Assembly (NCBI RefSeq): GCF_000004075.3
Contig: NC_026657.2
Location: forward strand, 34,892,732 to 34,956,731
Direction of reading: 5' to 3'
DNA from: Cucumis sativus
Taxonomy: Eukaryota > Streptophyta > Magnoliopsida > Cucurbitales > Cucurbitaceae
DNA: 64,000 nucleotides
Part shown: positions 47,990 through 59,307 of the stretch, piece by piece
Layout of the letters: each line of letters starts with the position of its first letter
Position numbering within the stretch: the stretch's first letter is position 1
Position numbers and translations under genes: made by a program
Notes under the pieces: generated by a model
What the model was told of the DNA's origin: nothing
Database searches by the model: none
What the model saw: the letters and a program-made list of their open reading frames with translations, nothing else

Positions 47990-48389
47990 CTTTGCCATGA
48001 ATATCAGAGTTTTGAACTGTAACTTAACCTTGCTCAGGACTGAAGTATGTCAACTCCTAATACTTAGGTAGATACATATGTATCTATTAAGTATTTAACT
48101 CAAAATTGTTGACAATACTTGGAACAACACCGTTGATGTATGCTTTCTTCTGTGGTTTAGGATTATTGGTAGGCTTAGTTTTTACCTGCAACTTGATCTT
48201 CATTGTCAAAAGGTGTATTATAATAATTATATATGATCGGATGTTACTTTTTCTTTTTGCTTTTAAATCTGTTATTAGTAGGAGGCTATTATCTCTTGAG
48301 TTTTGCACAATATAGAAGTATTCTCATTGTTGTCACTTATTAGCTATTTGGTTTCCGTCATCCACTGTGTAACAAGGAAATGATGTTGG

Positions 48390-48930
48390 ATACTTCTCCT
48401 CTCATTGATGGAGGGTTTTAACTTTAGATTTGGGAGACAGGATGTTCGTGTTTGGAATCCTAGCTCTTTGGAGGACTTCTCTTGTAAGTCTCTCTAAAAT
48501 GTTATTGGATCATCACTCTCTTGTTGAGTTAGTTTTGATGTTTTGTGGAAGATTGAAGTCTTAAGTTCTTTTTTTGGTAAGTTCTGCTAAGTCGTGCGAG
48601 CATAATGGATAGACTCTCGATAAAGTTGCCTTCATTAAAGGGTTTTTTTTGGTTGTATCTTTTATCTAAGGTGGAGGAAAATTTGGATCACCTTCCACCA
48701 GAGGGACATTGGTTTGATGATAGTAGAGTTCGACCATCTACCCTTGCGTGCTTTGTTGTGGGATCTTTAGGGGGAGGAACAACAACAGTGTTTCAAATTG
48801 TTGATAGAGACCCTTGTGATGTTCTGTGTTTCTCTTTGGGCTTAGTGTCAAAGATTTTTTAGACATTTTTTTACTTATAGTTGGAATCCCTTTCTATTAG
48901 TGGAGGTTTTCTTTGTTACTGCAAAAGAGA
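48390..48930 (+). mobile_element. LINE C-terminal fragment downstream of dsRBD gene
   Basis: 'ggagacaggatgttcgtgtt' then 'tggaatcctagctctttgga' corresponds to the LINE phrase RDVRVW.P. The end, 'gatagagacccttgtgatgt', matches the RDPCEVW segment seen at 41447. Frames are broken. Confidence 0.55.
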
Positions 48931-49314
48931 AAAGTAGACACTTTTACAATTTCCAATCCAAATTTCTATTGGAGAAAAATTGTCATAAAAGTTGGGTTCA
49001 CATTATCTTATTTACTTTTGGGTAAAAGTTTCAAGTCACTATTACTTTAAATAATTAATTTTTATAAATCAACTGTCATGTGAAAGAGGTTATAAATGAT
49101 GTCAAGTATGTCATCTAATTTTCACACATTAACCTCAATCGATTTTCTTTGAAGGTACTATACAAAACAAATCTCAAAGTTGGGGATAAAAGTGAAAGTT
49201 TCCAACATAATTGAAACTTATCCCAAAGTTTATGGATATTTTATGTACTTCAACCTATTTTCTTGATAATAAGTATTTAATTTAAATTATGAAGCTTTAA
49301 AGGTATATTATATA

Positions 49315-49466
49315 CTTTGAATATTTGAAGAACTGAGAGGAAAATAAAACAATTGAAGCAAAGTGACTGTGTTTGGCTGTTGAGTATAATCTTTGAATAT
49401 TTGAAGAACTGAGAGGAAAATAAAACAATTGAAGCAAAGTGACTGTGTTTGGCTGTTGAGTATAAT
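49315..49466. repeat. Perfect 76-bp tandem duplication at the annexin stop codon
   Basis: Copies 49315-49390 and 49391-49466 appear identical base for base. Both start 'ctttgaatatttgaagaact' and end 'ggctgttgagtataat'. The second copy ends on the first base of the plus-strand TCA that is the annexin TGA stop, so the repeat lies in the 3'UTR. Confidence 0.9.
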
Positions 49467-50838
49467 CACTGAGCTTTTTTTGTGGCCAAAGCAACCAAAA
49501 AGTCTCTATAATCATCACAAGAAGTTCTCTCACAAATTGCATCTGTTAATTGAACGCCATATCTTCCTTTGAAAGCCCTTTGAATTTCATCCAAATCAAC
49601 CTCAGCTCTGCTTAACATTACTCTCTTCAATGCTCCATCACTTTCTCCACCCTTTATGCTTTTGTACAGCACCTGATTCATTAAATCATATTCATATGCA
49701 AAGCTTTTTTCACTTCATTAAAAAGTCATTTTCAAAATAAAATGAACTCATATTATTTGTGCATAAATGAAACCTTGGCAAAATACTTTGGAGGATTACG
49801 TATGCACTTGATGACTGTCCGTAGGGCATTCTCGAATTCTCCACAGTTTCGAAACTTAAGGTCCTGTAAAAATATAGGACAGCGACAAGTGTAGCACTTT
49901 TAGTACTAATAATTGAGTGTATAACAACATATGGCATTCAACATATGTAGACTTTTGGAGATTGGAATTAAATTTTAGTATGTTCGTATTTCGAATATGA
50001 TAACTATATTTGCAATTGGATCAAAATTAGGAATATGCAGTTTGAGTGGGTGGAAACAGAGTTGATAAAATGAAAAAGATAATACCTTGGTGAAGTTATG
50101 ACCAAAGATGTGTTGGTAGCAAGAAAAAGTAAGCTTTAGCTGTGGAATGCTTCTTTTAGTGAGCATTTCAAGAACAAAAGCTTCTTCTATGGCTCCAGAA
50201 TTGTCTTTTACTGTTTCATACAGCTTTCTAGCATCACACTTGGCAATATGTTGGCTAATATCAGCATTATGGGCTTTGTGTGAGGCAGCCAATGCTACAA
50301 GAATCTAATGCAAAATTTCAGTTTCTGTGCCACATCTAAATCAGCATGTAAATAACAAAAAAATTGAACTTTTTTTTCTTCTTTTTTACTTCTTTACCTT
50401 TTGGTACGAATGGGGAGGGTCTATGTTGATGATATCTTGATCTAATTGCTTTTTATATCTTGCTTGATAAGATTGTCTAATAAGAAAGATTTGGCTTGAT
50501 TTTCTCCCTACAAATATTTCAATAAGAGCCTTGAAATTAGTGTCCCCTGGTTCGAGTGCTTCTCGAGCGAAAACCGCGTCGCGTTCATGAGAATCAAGCA
50601 TCCATAACGACAAAGCTCGATTTATCGGCTCAACATCAATTGTCCCTAGTCTGTCCACCAAATCCTCACCATAGATTTCCTTGTAGATTCTCCTCGTTTG
50701 TTGTCTTTCCATCGCGTTTCGACCAGCTAGAACTCGAACCATCACATTGCTTCTTTGATCCCATGAATCATGAATGTCTCTACAATCGTTTTCAATACCG
50801 AGGTCGTCGATCGACATGTTGTGGATTTTGGTAGCCAT
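49466..50838 (-). CDS. Annexin with degenerate calcium-binding sites
   Basis: Four minus-strand exons (50838-50398, 50304-50086, 49863-49774, 49672-49466), all phase 0, join to 318 residues, the usual plant annexin length. The four annexin repeats are recognisable: repeat I ends with [16 protein letters not shown], repeat II includes [15 protein letters not shown] and [14 protein letters not shown], repeat III ends near [15 protein letters not shown], and repeat IV holds [18 protein letters not shown]. Annexins bind acidic phospholipids through GxGT-D/E loops. In repeat I the expected GWGT is replaced by SWDQ, and in repeat IV it is GGES, so canonical calcium binding is probably weak or lost. 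Membrane binding by other means is possible. A perfect 76-bp duplication sits at its stop codon. Confidence 0.92.
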
Positions 50839-53800
50839 AGTAAACTTTGGTTATGTTGCAAAAGACAGCCATTGACTGACATATATAAAGGGGCAGAGAA
50901 GCCAACAAAAAGATAATGGGAAAAGAAATGAAAGTGAATTGGATTGCTTATGTGTACCATTGGATTATGTGTGAGTGAGTGAGTGTGTGTTGTCTTTCAA
51001 AGCACAAAAGGAGGAAGTTTCTTTGGCTTTTCTTCTCACTTTTGAAGAAGGAAGTGATGAGGCAAAGCTTGGCTGGATTGAGACTTTGTGGCATGTGACT
51101 GAGCTTTGTTTTGTGAAATAATGGTTTATGTTGGGTTTCCTTGTAGACAATGAGTATGAATGCAAACCCTTTTGTGCATCATATCATTTCTCTAATGTCC
51201 CCATTCCCAACCTTTTTTCTACTTTTTTTTACCTAACAACCCCTTCTTTTCAATTTCAAAAAAGTTGCATATATGCACAAAAACCAATTTTCTTGGGTTA
51301 GAAGAAAGACAAAAAATTTCACATGGTTTTTTTTTTTGGCAAAAAGACTTTAATCATTAGTTAAACGTTATTATAACACGTGCGTAATTAAAGTATGAAT
51401 ATTGAACTAACATGAAAGAGAGATCTTAGGGCTATGGACTCCAATACAACAAAACTATATGCATCTAATCTTTCTTTAATCCCATCTAAAGTCATCTAAG
51501 GAGAGGTTCCACTTAGGACATTCAGAATAATTTTGCTAACACAATTAATTACAAATATAATAACGACCATGTTCAAAATATTAGCATATATAACATAATA
51601 CAAAGAACGTGTAGATATAACTCTTAAATCTTTTGAGGTTTGAACACAAGACATCCTAGACCTAGCTTATTGTTAAGATACCATTTCAAATCAATAATTG
51701 AACCAAACGCTTAAACGGATGAATAAAGACAAATTTAATACAATAACAACATTTAGATCAAACTCTAAAAGTTTATGAGTAGTGATAGACTCTAGCATTT
51801 GATAGAAGTGATGGTAGATTTTTGTTAATTCTTAAAAAATGTTGCTAAAAACATCCCCCAACACTTTTTACTTCCCTTCCTTCCACTCCCTTGACAAAAG
51901 TTGTTTTCTTTCCTATACAAAGGACCTATAATAAATATAGTACAAAATTTTAAATTAGAGTACTGATATCAATCTTGATAGAGTCAACATCCAGCTTTGT
52001 GGAAGAGAGGCTTAGATAATTATATCATTTATACATATATAGGGTCTAAAAAGGAAACTTATGATGAACGATTTCTCATTGAAAGTCTGAGGCTTTTAGG
52101 CTTTTTTACCCATTTGATCAGGATGTTGCTTTTACAGATCCATATCTTCTGATATGGAGACTGCTTACACTGCCAGTTTAACCTTTGAAATCTCAGTTGC
52201 CTTATAATGGAGACCATCCAAAACAAGTCTAGAAAAGTTCACATAATTTTCTTCTCATCACTTTAGAAACTATTTTACAATGCTTTTATTTGGATTTGAG
52301 GATGAATCCTTCCGAAGAGGAGAGGATAATATATCTCTCCAAAACATCAAATTATTATTTATATATTACTTAATAATTTGATGTAATTTTTGTATTTTCA
52401 AAATTTATCATTTTTATGACATAATTAAGTAGCTATATATATAATCTAAGAGGCCATTGATGGACTACACTGAGTTATGAAGTTTGGAAACCTATCGTGT
52501 AAGGAAATAATGATGTATAAAGTTGATAACTTTTTATCAGTGAAAAATTAACCACAAACTCGTTGAACCAAATAAGAAGTGGACTTCGATCATTTGCTTT
52601 CCTCAACAACACACCTTTAAATTTTGTAAACTATTACATTAGATATAGATCATCGTTTCATGAAAATGTTATTAACTAAAGAACATGGTTTTTCGAATGA
52701 CCATGAAAAGTCTATAAATAAATTTTTTTGGTTGCAAGAAAAATACACATCAAAATCATTTGTCTTCTGTAAACAAATTTCTCTCCCTATCCACAATCTT
52801 CTATACGAGGTGTTATACTAATTAAAAGAAAGTTGATCAGGAATTACTTTAAATACTCAAGCACTAGGATGAGTAAATTTGTCTTAAGGAGACAACGTGA
52901 ATTCGTTGGACTCATATTTATATTTATGTATGATTTTCTGTTCATTGTGATAAATAATCTTCCTGATATTTTGATAATCTGTGTAACATTAATTTGATTC
53001 AAATTAATCACATGGAATTTAGTTATTTTGTTTATTACACAATTAGTTTATGGCCCTCTATGTATTGATGTTAGTATATCAGTGTTAGACATCATGGTTA
53101 AAAATTCAAATAACACATCCAACTCTAACACTAACGATATAAATTAGACCCATTCAATAAAATCATTACAAATTTTACTTACTAATCTTAACATCAGTAC
53201 CAATATTGGTTCTTAATTACGAAGTCCAAGTGAGTTAATATTGTTATAAATAAATTAAATAAACACATATTTGGGCACATAAAGTAAAACAATAATTAGA
53301 GATCAGTATAAGCTCTTTTATGTCCAAACTGAAATTGGACACAAGAAATCATGCATGTAAGTTTACAAAAACAACAGTTTCAAGTATGTAATAGATCAAA
53401 AAATCAGATGATGAACAGTTAAAAGATATTGTGATCTCTTTATTAATTATAGTCTCTTCTTTCTATAGACATTGTGAAGTTAAATAAGACATTGTTTGTA
53501 CAAAAATCAAAGGGAAAACAGACAGAAACAAAAGAAAATAAAGGACTTGGGAAATTGGTGGGGAGCCCATCCATTGGTCAAAATAACATTGAGAGGGATG
53601 GGCTTATCATTATTGTATAATTAATTATAATAATGATTATATTATATTGGCAATTTAGCCATCATGGTGCTTAAATTAAAGCATTGAAAACTTTTGAGAA
53701 AAGTTATTATAAATAATGTAAGAAGTGCTTGATTTTCATGTTTTGTTAATTAACCCTATGATGCCCTTTACAGAAATATATAGGATTAAGTGATATAACT

Positions 53801-54990
53801 TAGTATATCAGTCAAACAATATGTTAAGTTATGTTACGGATACATGCTTATCGTTTGATTATGGAAGTATTGTTGATGAGTGAAAAGATTAGAAATCTTT
53901 CAGTGTGTAATTATTTATTGGTGAGTCGGTGACAAGTAGTACAAAATATGCTACCGATGATTTGATGGCTAGGATCACCCTCTTTACCACTCCATATAAC
54001 ATTCATCATCGACAACACGTGTAGGTCAAATGAACCTCTCTCGACCCGAATGTGCCATCACCTAGCTAGTTGGTTATGTGTTATGAACAAAGATAATAAT
54101 GTGGGAGAGAAATAATGTGTTATGTGTTATATTAGAAAGAACCAAAAGTATATATAGAGATAAATAACACGATCGACCTAATATATAAATGAAAATAAAT
54201 AACATAAATAAATAAATGAATTTACGAGATTCTAAAGGCCAAGGTCGATGATGACCAACTACTAATAGTTGAAGTCAAAACTAACCAAATCATTAGGTGG
54301 TTGAGGCCCAACCACAAGAATTCTGTCGGAAGAGAGATCTTAACCCAAACCAACAGTCAACGAGATAATGAACAATATTATGATTGAACTCATTTTCCTT
54401 GATTAACTTGTCGATCCTACCTATTATATATATCGTTGATCTTCATATTCAATTTTAGCCAATAGAAATTGAGTTTTGACTTTCAACGTGTGGTTCGACC
54501 TATACTCAACTCCATATAATTCAAACCCTAATTTTAGATCCACCAATGCGTAATTTCAATAAATATTTTTTGGTTTGGAGACCCTCCACACAAATCTTAC
54601 GACCAACATGTTTAAAGCTTTCACAGGAAAAATGATCAACCTACATGTGAATAATTAATTAATTGTACAAACCCTAGAGCAAGAACGGAACCTTATTGAG
54701 TTGTGTTAATTTATTTTAGAATTTTCAAATCAATTTTTTATATCCAATAGTGGTTAAGCATATCAATCAAAGTGTAGTGAGTCACATCCAATAATTTTTA
54801 CTGTATATAGATGTGAATGTAACCTTTTAATTTATATGTATAAAGAAAGATAAAAATAAATGAAATTGGTGTAAAAATGGTGAGAAGTACTTAAACATAA
54901 AGAAAGTGTAGTTGGGAATTAACAATATATATGTATAGAATTTTATTATAATGGTGGTAATTATGATATGGAAGGTGACACTTTTATCTC
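50839..54990. other. Intergenic, AT-rich, no gene recognised
   Basis: The left end should be the annexin promoter, with an AT-rich TATA-like stretch at about 50881-50890. A family B repeat piece ('gtgatagactctagcatttg' then 'atagaagtgatggtag') lies at 51770-51850. I see no coding frame or structured RNA. Confidence 0.5.
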
Positions 54991-55764
54991 ATGAACAAAT
55001 TAAAGTTTATACACACTGTAGCTTTTTGTAAAGAAAGTGGACCATCAATACCAATTCACCAACACCCACAACTTCTTCACAATGAATTGATTGAGACCTC
55101 CCAAAATAATTTCAAATTAGAACTTTGTTATTATGTGCTTTGCAAGTGTATATATATGCTTTGTGTGGAGCCCTATTTCTTCCCCTTTTTTTTCTTTTGC
55201 AATGAATAGATCTTAAATATATAACATCTTTTAACAATATTTATCACTCTAAACCTTCAAATTAAGAATGTTTCAGTCAAGAAATTTTCAAACAAAAAAT
55301 ATGAAAAAACATAAAGAAAAAAATTAGTCGACACACATATACGTACATGGTTTTTTAACGGTGTTAACTATGAATGCTATAAAATGTAATAACCTTACCA
55401 AAAACAAACAGTTTATAGAGTATACTTTTCATATGGTAAATATTTTACATATGCTGCTGCTGTGTCTACTGATATGTCAGATTGTATCATTATATAGTAT
55501 ACTACTGTGTGTTTGTAAATACTACTTTTTTTTTTCACCACACTCCTCCTTTTCAGAGCTTAGCCTGCAAAGCCCATACCCCATTGTTGAGAATATATAT
55601 AATATATATTATTTAAAATTTAAACCCACTAAGTGTATGAGTACTATATTCATAAGGTAAATTAGAAGAAGACAATTTAAACCCACCAGCTTTTTAGTAT
55701 TTTATGTTTATTATGACCTGTCTTTCATGTGACCCTTTTTTTTTTCTTTTTAAACTTGTTTATG

Positions 55765-55765
<1 letters not shown>

Positions 55766-55802
<37 letters not shown>
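55766..55802. repeat. (CT)n microsatellite upstream of MIR166
   Basis: About 17 CT units lie about 210 bases upstream of the miR166* arm, in the likely leader or polypyrimidine tract of the primary transcript. Confidence 0.9.
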
Positions 55803-55805
<3 letters not shown>

Positions 55806-55964
55806 CACTTCTTTTCAATATATCAGTACTCACTTCATCACCTGATTTTTGCAGCAGATGGAGCACAGAGAAATAATAGAGAGTTAAAAGAGGACCCCTT
55901 TGCTTTGATTGCTCAAATCATGAGATATTTTTGTCTGTGTGTTTGTGAAGAATTAAGGTCAAAG

Positions 55965-56703
55965 AAAAGATGGTGTTTGGAATGAAGTTTGATCCAAGAT
56001 CCCTCCTCCACTCCCTTTCATCCACATCTCTTCTACTTTCGTTTTCTTTTTATATATATACATGTATATATATTAATTCTCTCATTAATGTTTACCCTAT
56101 AAATTCTTTCCCTAGTTAGAACAATAATTAACAATAAAGGGAAGAAGGTTTTTCTTTTTCTTTTTCCCTTTTTTTGTTTTGTTTGGGGTTTCATTTAGCT
56201 CTCTAAATGATCACATGCACATAAAAACCGAATAGTGTTTTGATAAGAATGAAGAATGAGAGTGAGATATTCCATTTTGACATCTTTAGATTTGTCTTCT
56301 TTTGTGGGTAGGAAAAATGATTTTTTTTTTTCATAGTATTGTAGGAGGTAAGGATATTCACAAATAGTTTCTTGATTACTAACAAATATGTGTCAATTGA
56401 ACTATAGGTTCCATCTTTATCTTCCTAAAAAACTTGCATGTACTCTCACCTATACACTACTTAGAGGCTTAACCCTACTCTAAGGTTTTCATCAACACTC
56501 CCACTCAAAACCATGACATATGCTTTTTCTTATGCTTTTCTGTACATGTAGGTTTTTTTTTTCAACTTCCTTTTGAGTATTTCTCTTTGGGTATATTTGT
56601 TCAATTTTGGTACTATGTTAGGGTTTTGTAGGTAGTCATATATAGTATATATAAAGTTTGTTATGGATCTCGGACCAGGCTTCATTCCTCACACCAATCT
56701 TTT
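55965..56703 (+). ncRNA. MIR166: MIR166 precursor with unusually long loop
   Basis: The mature miR166-3p occupies 56670-56690. It starts TCGGACCAGGCTTCATTCC and ends TC, matching the known variant ending CCUC. miR166 targets class III HD-ZIP transcripts. The partner arm lies far upstream at 55979-55999 (begins GGAATGAAGTTTGATCC), giving the expected 2-nt 3' overhangs. Pairing extends beyond the duplex: 'aaagatggtgt' at 55967 pairs with 'acaccaatcttt' at 56691, and 'agatcc' at 55998 pairs with 'ggatct' at 56665. Mismatches are few. About 670 bases separate the arms, where plant MIR166 hairpins usually span 100-200. An intron may be removed from the loop; a donor-like GGAG|GTAAGG lies at 56348 and acceptor-like TTGTAG at 56631. 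The 3' acceptor-like 'tttttgcag' at about 55856 and the CT tract upstream suggest a spliced primary transcript. Confidence 0.85.
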
Positions 56704-58185
56704 CAACCCTACAAACGCCACTTTACTGTAGAATAAACGACGCTATAGAGGTATGTTCTAAGTTTCTAACCCTAATCTTATGTATGTGGCTTATATCGTA
56801 TGGACTATATACGTGTGTATATATATATTATGGACATTTTCAAATATAAAATATTTTAGATCCGATAAAATATGAAATTTTGTTATATTTTGTAAATATT
56901 GTTAATGTCATTTAGAATAAAATTTTCTATATATTATGTGTTAACCGATTCATCTAAACTCTTCCGTCTGATTATTGTAACGAATATTCGATTTTACTTA
57001 ATGATGTAATTAAATTAGTAATTTTTGTTCACATTTATTTAATTACTTTTTGTTCTCTTACTTTGATATTTATATATATAACAATTATGTTCTCAGATCA
57101 TTTTTCTTTTCTTTTATTTTTTATTATTTTATTGTCTTCAATCATATTCTTCTAAGTTCGTTCTTTTTTTTTCTGTCAATAATCTGGTTGTCTAATCTCA
57201 TTGATCATATTAATTGTTAAGTATATATGTAAAGGCATTTCTTAACCAGAGGTCTTTTAATTTCTTTCAGTACATAACACACAAATTAACGGTAATAGAT
57301 AGAAAATCGAACCTCCAACGTCGAGATTGATAGTATAAGCTTACCGACGAAAATAAGGTTATCTTCTAATTTTCTTGGATAAGTTTTATACTCATTTAGT
57401 TAAATGATAATAAAAAAATCATGATGGTAGAAAAAAAATTCATAAAATTGTTCTCTTCATGCTTTAATAATTCAAGTATGCTCTCCAATATTACTTAACA
57501 AGTTTATTTATTTATTTACTTTTGTTACTAACTACATCAACCATAGATTTGATATAGGCTTAGAAGTTCGAACCCTCTAAAGGTTTTTAGAGATCTGCCA
57601 CTGACAATAGGTTTTTGGTTCAAAGTATTTAGATTTTTTTAATTTAAGTGTTAGTTTATAGAAATTTGCTTCTAGTTATGAGGTCTTTATTTATATATAT
57701 ATATGTATATATATAATGAAGTTGTAAAATTCTCAAAATGGAAACCAATTATTAACATTAGACCCTTGTTTGTGATAGAAGGGGAAAAATGATCAATTAC
57801 ATATAAATTACAAGTGTTGTAAAATGTTTTTATTTTAAGTACATGTAAATTGATTTTCAATATTGTTAATTTTTTTTTCTTTTTACAATATAGGAAGTGA
57901 GAGGATTGAATTTAACGTAATTAAAGTTTCTTTAACAAAAGGAGTAAATATGGAAAAAAAAACCCCTTTTTTTCTTTTTTTTTTTTTGATTTATAATTTT
58001 GGACATATAATATCAAAAAGTGCTTTGAAAATAGAGTAGGAAAAAATAGTAACTAAACGTTAGTTCACAAATAACCAACCCTTTAGTAATCTTGGTTAAT
58101 TAGTCGTTTATTAATTTAAAATAAGTGTATATATATATAGGGTTGAGCGTTGTAAAAGTAACAAAAAAAAAACCCTAATAGAGTC
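56704..58185. other. Downstream of MIR166, AT-rich
   Basis: A donor-like AGAG|GTATGT at about 56751 suggests the primary transcript may continue and be spliced. Otherwise nothing is recognised. Confidence 0.4.
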
Positions 58186-58189
58186 TATG

Positions 58190-58395
58190 TCATTGTATTT
58201 TCTAAATTGCAAGAGTAGTAAATTTAAAAGTCGATAAACCTATAATTACCATCTGATAGTCCTTCAGTAATCCTATAATTACCGTCTAGTATCACCAATT
58301 TTGTCATATTCGTAGTGTGGAAAAAAAAAGTGTTATGGATTGTTTTTTTTCTAAATGTTTTTATTATTTGATACAATTTTGTATGTGTATGTATA
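58190..58395 (+). repeat. Dispersed repeat family A, copy 4
   Basis: It carries 'ttttctaaattgcaagagta', 'gtaaatttaaaagtcgataa', 'gtatcaccaattttgtcata' and 'ttttttctaaatgtttttat' with 'tatttgatacaatttt', in the family order. Confidence 0.65.
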
Positions 58396-58399
58396 TGAT

Positions 58400-59307
58400 T
58401 CAATATGGTATGTATATCGTTATCGGTTGGCAATGCTATTCAATGAAAAAGAGTTATTAGTATAGAATCAATATAACCATTGTGATTAAATTGACGATAA
58501 TGATGTATTAGTAGAAATTGATTACATTCACCATCTTTGATTCAAAACAAGAAAAAAACTATTTGAATAATCATATTTTAGAGCAAAGAATCCAACTTTA
58601 GAAAGATGTCAAACAACGATAAATAGTATTATAAGTTCAGTGTGGACCTTCGTATTCATTATTATTTACACCAAAATGCCTCTTTCATGTAGTGTGTTAG
58701 TAAGATATTTATTTAAATGGTGTGTCTTTAAAACTTTAATTCCAAATTTAGATACTTTTTGGTTGGTGGTGAGAGTAGTTTTCAACTTATACCATTTTCC
58801 ATTTTCTTATATGAACTTATACCCATTGGTGTAATGATGTATATAACAAGTGTCAATGGGATGGGATGGGGACAATGTTAGGCTAACTTTTTATCTGTTG
58901 AAATTTCTCTTCTTCCCACTAAAATTTGTGGTTGAAAAACTTATGATGGTGGAGAACTTTATGAGAATGACTTCTTTACTCCTTTTCTTTTTATTTGAAT
59001 TATATACAAACTATCTTTTAACTTTTTAATCAGGACTAGAGAGTTTCTTAAGATTCAGGAATATGATTAGTTGAGCTACTTGGTGTTGTGTACACATTAG
59101 CCCCCAAAAGAAAAGGTTTAGGGCTAGTAGGTTTAAGTCTTATGTTTATCTGCTTTAATACACACTAACAAGGAGATATTAATGAACTAGAATGTGATAT
59201 ATTATCAAATTATATGCATAATAATAATAAACTTGTGCCATAATAATCTCTTGACTAGTTTTGCATATACGTACCTCAACATATACTAATGAAGGCAAAA
59301 CTACTTC
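58400..59307. other. Intergenic 3' of GH3 gene
   Basis: No gene is recognised. The right end should hold the GH3 3'UTR. Confidence 0.5.

Noticed and set aside
55704..55985. 93-residue frame ending in the miR166* arm, a possible miRNA-encoded peptide
   Set aside because: Much of it is Ser-Leu repeats from the CT microsatellite, and an acceptor-like site interrupts it. No independent evidence supports translation.
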